64,000 nt of DNA, from NCBI GenBank assembly GCA_030220185.1, contig JASPKZ010010216.1:62001-126000 (forward strand). The letters run 5' to 3'. The notes beneath the pieces were generated by a model, which was not told the origin of the DNA, searched no databases, and saw nothing but the letters and a program-made list of their open reading frames with translations. Of this stretch, positions 22,860-33,489 are shown piece by piece; the first letter of the stretch is position 1; each line of letters opens with the position of its first letter. The translations under genes were made by a program, and so were the position numbers. This DNA comes from Diploptera punctata. Taxonomy: Eukaryota > Arthropoda > Insecta > Blattodea > Blaberidae.

Positions 22860-23165
22860 CCAGAGGAATTTCGAAAACACCATTAAAATTCTAGGTCTTT
22901 CAAAGACTTGCTTCATCCTCAGGAATTTTTATGGTACTGAAATTATTAGTATATTTCATACAGAGGCTTTTAGTTGCTTCCTTGATAATTTCAATCAATA
23001 TCTTGGAAGAGAATGAAATTATAAAGGAAGCAGAAAATAAGAATATGCTAAATGAGAACACATCCAACTACCAGAGTACTCTGTAAGAAATATACAAATC
23101 ATTTCAGTACCATAAGAATTCATGAGGATGAAGCATGTCTTTGAAAGGCCTATAATTTTGAAAGT
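22860..23165. repeat. Inverted repeat, ~75-bp arms
   Basis: The left arm (about 22888-22966, 'aggtctttcaaagacttgct..') and right arm (about 23084-23158, its reverse complement with about 10 differences) enclose about 120 bp. Both arms give the same peptide, GLSKTCFIL, in opposite orientations. Possibly a foldback element or two copies of one repeat. Confidence 0.7.
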
Positions 23166-23324
23166 GTGGTGACTTTTATAACAGAAGTTCTTATATTTGA
23201 GGACGACTGTTTCATATGGTACAAATTTTAAAATTGAAATGTTAAATGTATTATTGAAAATATATTGATTATATTTTGTATGAGACTGGTAGGCTTGAAT
23301 GCTTCTCAGTGTACATTTCATACA

Positions 23325-23776
23325 TTATCTTAATAAACAACTCGTCTGGAATGTAAATTCTACTAGCCGTTTTCTTATTATTACTGTAATGGCTTGACTT
23401 ACCTTTAAAGGGATTAATGTAATCAAATATAACATTGGCTTGATTAACATTCAGTTTCAAAGAGTGAATTTTATGTATACGTCTTTTATGCTTAGGTAGG
23501 TGATTTACCAGTTGCTTTCAATTATTTATATATCGTCTTTAACCACGGCCTTGAAATACCACGGAGACTAACAACATCTTTTATGAAAACACAAATTTCT
23601 AACACCTAACTTTCTCTGTTCATCCTTACTCGATAATAGTAGTTGCAATCTGGAAATTTAGCCTAATCCTTTCTTATCTTGACATTCTATGCATTACAAG
23701 AGCCAGTGTTATCAATCCACTTACATTTGATGATTGCTCATCCTATTCCTCCATAATATTAAACAGATTTGATGAT
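23325..23776. other. No gene recognised
   Basis: Nothing supportable. Confidence 0.5.
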
Positions 23777-23800
23777 CATATTTGAAGAGAAAAATTATAC

Positions 23801-23873
23801 GCTCAGACCGGGACTTGAACCCGGGACCCTTGGTTCTCTAGACCAAGTGCTCTACCAACTGAGCTACCTGAGC
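23801..23873 (-). tRNA. tRNA-like gene 1, AGA anticodon by 7-nt loop
   Basis: 73 nt fold as a full cloverleaf: a 7-bp acceptor (GCTCAGG with TCTGAGC), D stem GCTC/GAGC, and T stem CCGGG/CCCGG with loop TTCAAGT. The anticodon arm is CTTGGT/ACCAAG, one pair longer than usual, with loop CTAGAGA. With U33 in place the triplet is AGA (Ser), but there is no long variable arm as serine tRNAs have. A T5 run follows six bases after the 3' end and would stop Pol III. It could be an odd tRNA gene or a SINE-like tRNA derivative. Confidence 0.55.
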
Positions 23874-24093
23874 AAGTACCGATCTAAACGCAAATCTTTC
23901 TCTATATACATTGTAATTCCCATCCACCAAATGCTGTGAAGCCATGCTTCTATCTTGCAAATGGCGGCTCCTTTATTAAGAAGACATATTTGGGAATTAT
24001 ACATTACAGCCAGTACGGCTTTTTCCAAGTTATTATTATTGATTTCGTACATCTCAATGATGGATAAATCATATTTGAAGAGAAAAATTATAC

Positions 24094-24166
24094 GCTCAGA
24101 CCGGGACTTGAACACGGGACCCTTGGTTCTCTAGACCAAGTGCTCTACCAACTGAGCTACCTGAGC
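24094..24166 (-). tRNA. tRNA-like gene 2, same as gene 1 with a T-stem mismatch
   Basis: Differs from copy 1 by one base in the T stem (CACGGG against CCCGGG in plus-strand reading), which creates one mismatch. Same acceptor, D and anticodon arms and the same T5 terminator. Confidence 0.5.
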
Positions 24167-24204
24167 AAGTACCGATCTAAACGCAAATCTTTCTCTATAT
24201 ACAT

Positions 24205-24349
24205 AGATAGAAGCACGCATTTCCAGAATTGAGCCTATGTTTAATTTCTTTCGGCATCTCATTCCTATTTGTGATTATTGTTCCTAAGTATTTGAATTCA
24301 GCCACTTCCTCAAAATTTCCCTCATTTTTCATTAGCTGTCCATTTCCAT
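24205..24349 (-). pseudogene. Detached RTE-like RT fragment
   Basis: 145 bp nearly identical to 24900-25043 of the adjacent RTE-like element (ACFYxL, then EMPKEIKHRLNSG region, EFKYLGTIITNRN, NGNGQL). It lies beyond the 3' tail of that element in the same orientation, so it is either a piece of a second copy into which the element inserted or a rearrangement product. Confidence 0.85.
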
Positions 24350-24383
24350 TATACTTACTTACTTACTCACTTACTCACTGGCA

Positions 24384-25535
24384 CTATCGAACCCGTAGGT
24401 TCATGGCCGCGCGGACATAAGCTCTCCATACATCCTTATCCTGAGCTAATGATTTCCAATCATTCCCTGTATAATCTACTTCCCTCAAATGATAGTTAAT
24501 GTTGCTCTCCCACCTCATTCTTGGTCTACCAACCGGGCGTTTTCCTTCTGGCTTTCCTACAAGAAGTTTCCAGGCACGTTCATTCCCCATACGTGCAACA
24601 TGTCCTGCCCATCGCAGTCTACGAGACTTAACTGTTCTTATTATATCTGGCTTCCTATAAAGACCATGTAGTTCATTGTTATGTAGTCTTCTCCATTCAC
24701 CTGACTCTTCATCTCTCTTTGGTCCAAAAATTTTCCTAAGAACTTTATTCTCAAATACTCGCAATCTCCTTTCCTCCCTTAAAGTAAGAGTCCATGTTTC
24801 GCACCCATATAATATAACTGGTAGAATAATAGTTTTATATATTTTCAGCTTAACGTTTTTTGAAAGGAGTTGGGACATCAAAAGTCTCTGTAATGCATAA
24901 TAGCACGCATTTCCAGAATTGAGCCTATGTTTAATTTCTTTGTGCATCTCATTCCTATTTGTGATTATTGTTCCTAGGTACTTGAATTCAGCTACTTCCT
25001 CAAAATTTCCCTCATTTGTCCTTAGCTGCCCATTTCCATTATATACTGAATTTCTACGTGTGACCATATATTTAGTTTTATTGATATTTACTTCCAGTCC
25101 CAATTTCTTAGTGTTACTCAATAGTGTGTGCGTGTTGGCCTTTAGTATCTTCTCGCTATCGGCCAGTAGTACTACATCATCAGCATAAACTAACAGCTTA
25201 TTATAAAGAATTACTACGTGTGTCCATACATTAGTTTTATTGATATTAACTTCCAGTCCTAATATCTTAGTTCTACTCAATAGTTTGTGCGTGTTGTCCT
25301 TTAGTATCTCCTCGCTATCGGCCAATAATACTATATCGTCAGCATAAACTAACAGCTTATTAATACCATTGAGTTGTAAGCCTTCCTCATTCTGTAAAGA
25401 TTTAATGGGATGCTCTATTACAAAATTAAATAGTAGAGGAGATAGTGCATCTCCTTGCTTCAACCCATTATGGATTTCAAAAGTTTCCGAAAACTGTTTG
25501 CCTACACTCACCCTATCTTTGTGCCATTTAGACAC
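24384..25535 (-). pseudogene. RTE-like ORF2: RT palm with duplicated YADD block, to C-terminus
   Basis: An open frame of 383 codons. It shows FEIHNGLKQGDALSPLLFNF, then two tandem copies of the motif C block (NKLLVYADDIVLLADSEEIL and NKLLVYADDVVLLADSEKIL), each followed by LGLEVNINKT. After these come EFKYLGTIITNRNEMHKE, ILYGCETWTLTLREERRLRV, RLRWAGHVARMGNERAWKLL and GKRPVGRPRMRWE. Related elements have one YADD block. The repeat unit is 160 bp. A one-base deletion in the upstream unit leaves a 159-bp spacing, keeping both YADD motifs in frame. A working RT with two palm blocks is unlikely. Confidence 0.9.
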
Positions 25536-25551
25536 ATGCGTATAAGTCTAA

Positions 25552-26082
25552 CTAACTTTTTAGGATTTGCGAACTCCAGCAGGATACTATATAACTTCTC
25601 CCTCTTAATTGATCATGTACTTTTTTGAAGTCTACATATAGATGATGTACAGTACCATTATATTCCATTTTCTTTTCTAAAATCTGTCTTAAGATAAAAA
25701 TCTGATCCGTTGTAGACATGTTTCTTCTAAATGCACATTGATGATCTCCTAGAATGTCATCAATATAAGGAGTAAGTCTGCTTACTAATATATTTGTAAG
25801 AATTTTGTACGAAGTTGAAAGTAACGAGATGCCCCTGTAGTTGTTGCAATCAGTTTTATCTCCTTTCTTATAAATAGGTACGAAAATTGATTCCTTCCAT
25901 TCATCTGGAAGAGCTTCTTTTTCCCAAATCATACTAAGCAACCAGCGTATCTTGTCCATCAATTTTTCTCCCCCTGATTTTATCAGTTCTGCAGGGATCT
26001 CATCTGAACCTGATGCTTTATACATCTTCAATTTTTCAATCGCCATTTCAACCTCTAATGTATTCGGTTCTACGAATAACAT
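25552..26082 (-). pseudogene. RTE-like ORF2: RT fingers to motif A
   Basis: Reads KLKMYKASGSDEIPAELIKS, EWKESIFVPIYKKGDKTDC, NNYRGISLLSTSYKILTNIL, HQCAFRRNMSTTDQIFILRQ and motif A LYVDFKKVHDQ (usual wording FVDFKKAYD). A frameshift just after motif A near 25600 ends the frame. In the next frame the sequence continues as ILLEFANPKKLVRLI. Confidence 0.85.
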
Positions 26083-26157
26083 TTCTGCTGTCTGTAAATT
26101 ATCCTCCTCAATGTCCTGTTCTGTATGTACATTTAATAGCTGATTAGTGTAACATTT

Positions 26158-26424
26158 TCATCTATTTAATATACTCCTGGAATCTGCAATCATGTCCCCA
26201 TTTTCATTCCGAATTATGTTTGTTCTAGCCTGAACCCCTTTCTTCTCTGTACTAATTCCCTGATATAATTCTCTAATGTTCCTATTTCTTGCGTTCATTT
26301 CAAGATCATTAATCTTTTCTCTCAAATATTTCCTATTTTTACCCTTTAGTAACTTGGTGGTTTCCCGTCTAATATTACCCAATTGCTCTAAATTAACCTC
26401 ATTTGGCTCGTGTAAACAGTTCAT
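26158..26424 (-). pseudogene. RTE-like ORF2: pre-RT linker
   Basis: Open piece reading NIRRETTKLLKGKNRKYLRE, IRELYQGISTEKKGVQARTN and IIRNENGDMIADSRSILNR. This is the linker region between endonuclease and RT of RTE-type ORF2. A stop at 26158 separates it from the RT piece. Confidence 0.75.
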
Positions 26425-26700
26425 TTTTTGCTAGCTTTCTTCTCTTTACAGTGTCGGCACATTCCTCATCAAACCATTTCTTGTTTTGCCTCTTTTTTAA
26501 ACAACCAATAGATTGGAATTTCAAATTTTTAATACAATGTTCATTCTTTGCCTCCTGTTCTTTCAGCTATTACCGGAAGTAGAATTTGGTAATTTTCATT
26601 ATTTGAAGAATCAGCCATAACATTATTATAGAGCGGTACTACATCAGATACCAAAAATCTAGCTAGTGCCTAATAACCTTACTTTTAAAATAATCTGAAC

Positions 26701-26703
<3 letters not shown>

Positions 26704-26755
<52 letters not shown>
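26704..26755. repeat. (AAT)n LINE 3' tail
   Basis: Simple repeat at the 3' end of the minus-strand Jockey/CR1-type element. Confidence 0.9.
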
Positions 26756-26758
<3 letters not shown>

Positions 26759-26945
26759 TATTTATTCTGGCAGAGTTAAAGCCATAAGGCCCTCTCTTCC
26801 ACTCAACCAGCACAAATACAAATAAATATTTGACAAATATAGATATACTCTATACTAATTATAAACAGTTAAAGATACAATAAATGTAGCAATGTAAATG
26901 TCCTGTACAAACAAAATTTTATAGAGTAATAACAATAATGATACG

Positions 26946-26981
<36 letters not shown>

Positions 26982-27262
26982 TAAATATGATGCATTATAC
27001 GGCAAACACCAATTAATATATATAAGGTATATATATTAATAGGCCTATATAATTAATATATATACCTTACACTGGATAATAATGAAGTCGAGTTTAGAGC
27101 AAATATAAATTTAGATTTCTTTTAAAAGGTGCCAATGTCCGGCAGCCCCTTATTTCTTGTGGTAGGGAATTCCAGTTATGAGAAGTGAAGATAGTGACAT
27201 GGAGTGATGTGATGTCCTATGTTGCGGTATATTAAGTAAGAGACTATGTTGTGATCTTGTGT

Positions 27263-29050
27263 TTAAATTATGGTTTGAGGATAGATACTGGAAACGGGAT
27301 GATAAATAATTGGGAATCGAGGTATATGTAGGATCTTAAATAGGAGAATTAGACAGTGCAAATTTCTTCTCTCTTTTAGATGTAGCCATGACAATTCGTG
27401 GAAAAATGGAGAAATATGATCGTATTTTCGAAAATGAAATATGAATCTGATACAGATATTATGGACACGCTGCAGTTTGTCCGACAATCCGTCACTTATG
27501 TCAGTTAGTAGAACGTCACAGTAGTCAAAATGCGGCATCACTAAAGTTTGGATTAAAATTCTTTTAAGAGTTGTAGGAAGAAAATATTTAAGTCGCTTTA
27601 GGGAATGCATTATGGAGAAGATCCTTTTAGATGTTCGTTTTACTTGCACATGCCAATTTAAATTAGAATCAAAGTAAAATCCCAAGTTTTTAATCACGTC
27701 GGTGTAAGGAATTTGTTCATTTTGTTTATGAAGTGTAATAGCCTTGGATGTCCCATAATTATTGCTTGCGTTTTCTGTACATTTATTTTCAGACCATATT
27801 GTCTGGACCATAAAGATATATACCTGAGGTCACTGTTTAATTTGTCAATATATTCATTAATTTCGTCAGGCCTAAAGTGTGTGTAAATCTGTAGGTCGTC
27901 GGCGTAAAGATGATGCTTGCAGTTTTGTAGTTTCTTGGTCACGTCATTAATATAAACCGAGAAGAGAAGAGGAGCGAGGACGCCGCCTTGAGGTACCCCT
28001 TTCCTCACCAAGCGCCAGGAAGAAATGCGATTATTAACAGAAACTGATTGCTGACGATTAGTGAGGTAAGATCTAAACCAATCAAGGCAGTTTTCCGACA
28101 GATGTAGTGTCTTTAGTCTCGCTAGCATTAAGTCTATATCTACACTGTCAAAGGCTTTGCTGTAGTCGAGTAGGACTATTGCGGTAAGTTTGCTTTTGTC
28201 CATTGAGTTTCTTATGTCCTCTACAATGTCAAGTAGTGCAGTACTTGTATGATGTCCTGTTCTAAAACCAGACTGATGCTTATCTCGTAAGTCGTGTGTG
28301 ATGAGGTAGTCTGATAACTGTGAGTGTATTATGTGTTCAAGTGCTTTAGATAAACAGGGAAGAATACTAATTGGTCTATAATCATCGAGTGTTGTGGGAG
28401 TGTTTGATTTCGGTGTAGGACGACTAGAGCCATTTTCCAGAGTCTGGGATAGATCCCGGTCATTATAGAGGCATTAAAAATGTGGGTTAATTGTTGGGAG
28501 AATAATGTCTATTATTTTTTGCAGGAGAGTTTTTGTTATATTGTCTATTCCTTGTCCTTTAGACTTAATACGTAATACTGCTCTTTTGGCGTCATCAGGT
28601 GAGATATAGGAAAACATTAATTTCTCTCGGATAGGTTGGGAATATAACATTAGTTCATCTATTGTCTGTTATTTGTGTTGTGAGTTGTTGTCAGTAGGGA
28701 GGCGGGTAAAATGGTCATTCAACTCATCTAGTGGTAGGTCAGCTGTTTCTACCTGTAGTTTATTTTGACAGAGGCCTATTGATTTTAAATTTTGCCACAT
28801 GTCAGATGAGTTGGACATAGATTGTGTAACAATAGTATGGGCATATCTTAGTTTTGCATTCCTGACAGTCTGGTTGACTTTATTCCTCAGATGTTTTTAT
28901 GTCTGTAAGTCTGTCAGTTCTTTGTTCATCCTGTATTTTGTGTAGGCTACGTCTCTCTCAGTCATAAGCAAGCGGATATTATCAGACATCCAGGGTGTAG
29001 GTGGTCTGTTTATACGTATAGTCTTGATAGGTGCGTGTTTGTCATACAAT
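27263..29050 (-). pseudogene. LINE ORF2: linker, reverse transcriptase and C-terminus
   Basis: Frames in order: a linker (TPWMSDNIRLLMTERDVAYT), RT entry remnants (RPISILPCLSKALEHIIHSQ, KHQSGFRTGHHTSTALLDIV), then an open piece 28203-27694 with motif A (IVLLDYSKAFDSVDIDLM), GVPQGGVLAPLLFSVYIND and motif C (HLYADDLQIYTHF). After a frameshift near 27780 the piece 27811-27263 gives NLGFYFDSNLNWHVQVKRTS and PHFDYCDVLLTDISDGLSDK. The catalytic aspartates are intact. Stops and shifts in the linker and at 27780 break the ORF. Confidence 0.9.
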
Positions 29051-29059
29051 TGTAAAATT

Positions 29060-29946
29060 ATGTCATTAAAATTTTAAACTTTCTTGACTACAGTCCTAAG
29101 TGTCCATATGTTGTTCCAAGGTAGTTTTGCAGCGTCATCAATTAATTGCGCATAATTTATATGTTTCAAGTCTCTGTATGTTACAAGTCTAGGTCTACGT
29201 TTAGAGCAAAGGAGTGAATATTCAATGTATATTAAGTCATGTGCAGAGATGCCTGGGGCTTCTATCTGTCCACTAGTTATAACTTTTTGAGGATTATTTG
29301 TTATAATTAAGTCTAGTAGTGTGTCTGAATAGCTAGTATGATGGGTTGGTTCTGAAGGTAGTATTGTTATATTGCATGACTGGAACATTGTCTGTAATTG
29401 TATAGTGTTGTAAGAATTTGTGGCTAATAGGTTAGTGTTGAAATCTCATAGTAAAATTACATGTTCATAAGATGGTATCAGATTTTGGAGAACTGTTTCA
29501 ATGTCATGCAGGTGACCGACATTTGGGGGCTTATAAACTACTCCTAATAAACATTTCTGCATTTTTGTTCTAATTTCTATAAATAGGTATTCGGGTTGAG
29601 ACGAGTATTCACTAGGCGGATGGGATACAATTTTCGGTTGTAGATCGGTACGTATATACATGGCCACGCCGCCTCCATTTTTCCCGAATCTGTCATTCCT
29701 AATCAAGGTGTAATTTGGCATGTTTACAAGAGAAGAAGGAAGGGTATTTTTGAGCCATGTTTCAGAAATTAAAATGCCATGCAGATTTAGTGTTGAAAAT
29801 ATAGTTTGAAATTCTGAGAAGTGGGACAGGAGTGACTGTGCATTACAGTGTGTTATTTTGAGTGTATTGCTGTTCAAAAAGAAACGCGATTTTAAAAGGT
29901 CTGAGGTGGAAGGGGTGTGTTGAGATGGGGAGAATGGAACTGTCAA
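29060..29946 (-). pseudogene. LINE ORF2: APE endonuclease domain
   Basis: Reads LKITHCNAQSLLSHFSEFQT (N-terminal Asn motif), GILISETWLKN (catalytic Glu), FGKNGGGVAMYIRTDLQPKI and CLLGVVYKPPN. The next motif should be GDFN, but the glycine codon is now TGA (VILL-stop-DFNTN at about 29444), which splits the frame. The second part (29074-29388) gives SYSDTLLDLIITNNP and the SAHD active-site block (APGISAHDLIYIEYSLL). A complete but interrupted domain. Confidence 0.88.
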
Positions 29947-30203
29947 AGACCGAAAAGGGGCTGCAGGTGCATTAATTAAATCTATGGTTGAAATATTAAA
30001 AACTAAAATAAGAAAACCCTAAATATTAAATATCAATTGGTGTTTAGTTATGAAGTACAAAATTAAATAAATTTAAAAAATAGATTGTACACGAAAAAAT
30101 GAAGAAAAAAATGAACACAGTATATAATTAAATACTAATAGGAATAAATTACGAAAAGTAACGAGTTACACAAGTTTCTGAGTTGATAATTATCACTCTG
30201 ACC

Positions 30204-30845
30204 TGAGATCTGATACATGATTTATTCGCTTTTTTCTGTCTCCTATCTTAACATCGGTTGGGTCTAGACATTGGTTACGCCATGAATATTGATAGCTTCG
30301 CGAAGTAACTGATGCCTAGCACTAGTAAGGTCCTCACGAATCGTAATTCCGCTGCCTTTCAAATTCGTTTTATTTCGAAACACCTCACTTCGCTTACGGT
30401 AGGACACAAATTTAACAATGACAGCCCTAGGTCGTCCATCATCTGTTTTTCTACCTACACGATGGCTACGGTCAATGTCACTGACCTGGAAACAAACACC
30501 AACTTTCTCTGCTACCTGCAAGGCGATGACATCTGTGTCTTCATTTTCTTCCTCCACAATGCCAAAAATAAGCACACACTGACGCCTTTGGTATTGTTCT
30601 AAGTAATCAATCTTAGATTCCAAAGTCACTATCTTGTTATCGCGGTCCTGAATAGACTTCAGGAGTTCACTGATTAAGGCGTGACTTTGCTCTAATGCCA
30701 CTTTTAATTCTACAAACGCCGCAGCAACAGTCTCCTTTATTATGTTGGCAACACTTGACAGCATGGTAGCATCTTGTAGCCACTCTTGTAAGACACGCTT
30801 CACCACCTCTTGTATTTCCATTGAGTTGTTCTTCTTGGGGCCCAT
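30204..30845 (-). pseudogene. LINE ORF1 protein (coiled coil + RRM-like)
   Basis: Starts MGPKKNNSMEIQEVVKRVLQ. Residues about 40-90 form a heptad-like helix (ALISELLKSIQDRDNKIVTL). Then comes an RRM-like core (QCVLIFGIVEEENEDTDVIA), a SHRVG motif (DIDRSHRVGRKTDDGRPRAV) and FRNKTNLKGSGITIREDLTS. This is the L1-type ORF1 fold used as an RNA chaperone in several LINE clades. The 193-codon frame stops at 30264, but a +1 shift there restores DPTDVKIGDRKKRINHVSDL, so one small indel truncates an ORF1 of about 210 residues. Confidence 0.85.
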
Positions 30846-30900
30846 CTTATGAATTTATACTTAGCTAAATTGTTTTAAATAACACAAACTATCAGTTATG

Positions 30901-31813
30901 ATGTTTTAAGCGACTTATGATGTGATCACACCTTCAAAATAATATGTTGGTCACGAGCGATATACAACACGTCTAGTCACTTTCCGCCATTAAACAAATG
31001 TCACACTACTTTCAGAAATTTTCTCAACAAAAAAAAAACAGGATTAACTGAGGATTTATTACGTTTACCAAAACCATGTAATAATTATGGTATAAATATA
31101 GCTCTACAACAAAGGGAAAGCAGCTAAGTAATATCCTGTACTTTAGATTATTAATTTTATAGGACAGATTACATTATTTCCCAGTTAGCCTTGTTGTTAG
31201 CACGGTCTTTCGTTGTACAAGAAATGAATAATTATCTACTTGTAAAACCTGGGTTAAGTAGTGATCTCTTCTTGCTATATGATTCTTTCAAAAGACGATT
31301 TAAAAACAAAAACGATTACATTCATTATTCAAATCGGTTGAAAATGGACAAAGCACGTTTTTTCCGCGTGTCCTTCAGTTGCTTCAATATACAGATTGGA
31401 AAGGATCTCCAGCTACAAGCTTTGACAAGTTGTCTCGTCGATGTTCTTTTGCCCTCTGTATATTCTGTTTATACTTCTCGTGTGTATCAGACACTCGAAA
31501 GATTGGAACTATAAACATTTACCTCCAGGTACAAGTTCCGTGTATACCTTAATTATTATAGATATGTATGTATCTTCCATGGAGATTAGTATAGTTAAAA
31601 TTATTTTCTTTTTGGGGACAAGATAATTTTTATTTTGTTGTGTTTATATTGGAAGGAAGATAAAAATCATCACGGGATTTTAAACTGGATTTTAAAGGTA
31701 TAAATTAAAATACGTATGCCGCGGTAGACTAGAGCTCCTAGCCTCTGTATTTTGAAACACAGATTGGTGACTGGAACGTCTTGGAAGCCCATAATAACAA
31801 AATATTTCTAAGA
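30901..31813. other. No gene recognised
   Basis: It contains an open frame of 107 codons (31191-31514, MLLARSFVVQEMNNYLLVKP...) that I do not recognise. No other support. Confidence 0.4.
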
Positions 31814-32625
31814 GACTATTTAACTCATGCCCCAAATGGGTGTCAATGACCAATCACATTTCAATGAATTTTGATTTACAACCAATCACAGTCGTTTTTC
31901 ACATCGATTTTATCAAATTAATTTATCAAATTAAAATCACGCTTCTACTCCTTAACATTCTGAATAGGTCAGATCATTATTTTGCAGTGACTGACTCTCT
32001 AAGAAATACATTGAATATAACAATTTATATATAAACATATAAGGATCCTAAAATGCAAGTGGCTTCCAGATTGTATATATAGTGCACGAATGTAACCAGA
32101 TATTGTTTGCGAGATATAAGAGAAAAACATCTGTTGTAATTAATTATACCACAAAAAGTACTGTTTGCACTGTCTTAAACGTATTATTTCCTTGGCATTT
32201 ACATCCCATAAAAATATAATTATTTATAAATATTTACATCTTAGATCATCATAACTTAATTAATAACCTATCATGTTGGTTATAAACAGTTTTATGTGTT
32301 TAATGTTTTTGCACTAGGTTGCATTCTTACAATATTTCGATCATTTGGCAATAAATAATATGATCTGGTTGCAGTGATGAACAAATGAAACATGATAAGC
32401 CTTTCTCATTTGTTTTCAAACATCGCCGTTTATATTAAATATATAAATATTTTTAAATAGCTGTATTTAAATAATGCTATGAGAGTAAACAGCTTAATTT
32501 TATTCGTTAAACATTCCTAACAAATACCACTCTTCATTTCCGAATTCTCTAGATAAATTCACTCGTCACTTCGTGACATTGTGAATGTATCGATAATTTG
32601 GAAATCACTCGTGGCATTACTTATG
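31814..32625 (+). repeat. Unclassified interspersed repeat, copy A
   Basis: About 810 bp from 'gactatttaactcatg' to 'ctcgtggcattacttatga'. Copies B and C follow in the same orientation. The two ends are weakly inverted (TAACTCATGCC against TAAGTAATGCC), which would fit a non-autonomous DNA element. There is no coding capacity. Confidence 0.7.
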
Positions 32626-32760
32626 ATAAAGATCTTTTTGACAATTACTATTAATTCATTGTTGTGCAAATTCTAAAATTTCTAGTTTAATACAGATATT
32701 TTAGAATTTGCACAACTTTGAATTAATAGTAATTGTTAAAAATATCTTTATCATAAGTAC
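32619..32760. repeat. Long hairpin, ~60-bp arms, ~20-nt loop
   Basis: 'acttatgataaagat..' is followed by its near-perfect reverse complement ending '..atctttatcataagt'. Arms match at about 55 of 60 positions. It starts inside the last bases of repeat copy A, so the inversion seems seeded by that repeat's terminus. Confidence 0.9.
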
Positions 32761-33489
32761 ATTAAATAAAATCAAATTTTTTATACTAGCACAAATAATT
32801 CATTGGTATTAAATGTAATTATTTCCATTCTTTGATCTGTTAGATTTGTTCGTACACAGTATTAAACACAGAAATTAGGAAATGGGAATATAGCATCTTA
32901 TATGACTTAGTAATCAATTTTATTGTTTTAAGATACTATTTTATCACTTGTGCATTAGATTTCGAAGCCAGTGGAAGCTAAGATTCCTCGGTATTTTTAT
33001 AATTTTTCCTCGAAACTTGAGTTCAGAGAAAACTCCTGAAACAGGCTTCGAAGGGATTAGAAGCAAATAGCTTCTCGGTACTTACATAATTCCTCATCGG
33101 AACTTGAGAGTTGAGAGAATAATTTAATTAAACAGTCGGAGAAAATTAATCGAGAGAAAATTAAACTGTATAACAGGAAATTAAATGTATTATACAGTTA
33201 TTCAATAAGTACAATAAAATTTTATATCGGCGAAGTTCAAATCCACCAAATTACTATTAGTAAATATTGAAGAAGATTCAAGAGTATAAAAATAAGACTG
33301 ACTAAATATTTCATCCTAAAAATTACCACTTATTAACATCGTTTTCTACACATCCTCTAACTCCTGAAGAAAATCTCTCCGCTCTACCTTTACCAGCCAA
33401 CCTACCAAAAATTTCACCTTCACTCAATGGTTAGCTCGAGGTTCTTTTCAGGGATGACGTGATTCATTCTTAAATAATTAAATTCTAAT
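32761..33489. other. No gene recognised
   Basis: AT-rich, no supported feature. Confidence 0.5.

Larger units (their letters stand above)
23778..24204 (-). repeat. 293-bp-period repeat carrying two tRNA-like genes
   Basis: About 134 bp (23778-23911) recurs almost unchanged at 24070-24204 in the same orientation, a period of 293 bp. Each copy holds a 73-nt tRNA-like gene on the minus strand plus about 35 bp of flank on either side. The 158 bp between the copies is not repeated, so this is 1.46 copies of a tandem array or two closely spaced insertions. Confidence 0.85.
24352..26660 (-). mobile_element. RTE-like LINE, longest copy, (ACTT)n tail
   Basis: On the minus strand the element runs from an EN-RT linker (KKWFDEECADTVKRRKLAKN near 26490) through RT to the C-terminus and a 3' tail of ACTT units at 24352-24378. 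The endonuclease is missing, so it is 5'-truncated. ORF2 is in three open pieces. At its right edge it abuts the (AAT)n tail of the Jockey/CR1-type element. Copies of the same 3' end occur at 17702, 19690, 50886 and about 55850. Confidence 0.85.
26704..30900 (-). mobile_element. Near full-length Jockey/CR1-type LINE with ORF1 and ORF2
   Basis: From right to left on the minus strand: short 5' leader, ORF1 (RNA-binding), endonuclease, RT, 3' UTR with an internal (AAT)n block at 26946-26981 and a palindromic TA-rich patch near 27010-27070, and a terminal (AAT)n tail at 26704-26755. The truncated copy at 47187-48047 has the same internal and terminal repeats, so both belong to the family. A few stops and frameshifts inactivate it. 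Clade naming (Jockey/CR1 group) is from ORF1 and RT wording. Confidence 0.88.

Noticed and set aside
26704..30960. TSD for the near full-length Jockey/CR1-type LINE
   Set aside because: Flanks share only 'aaaataat'-like words, which the (AAT)n tail makes uninformative.
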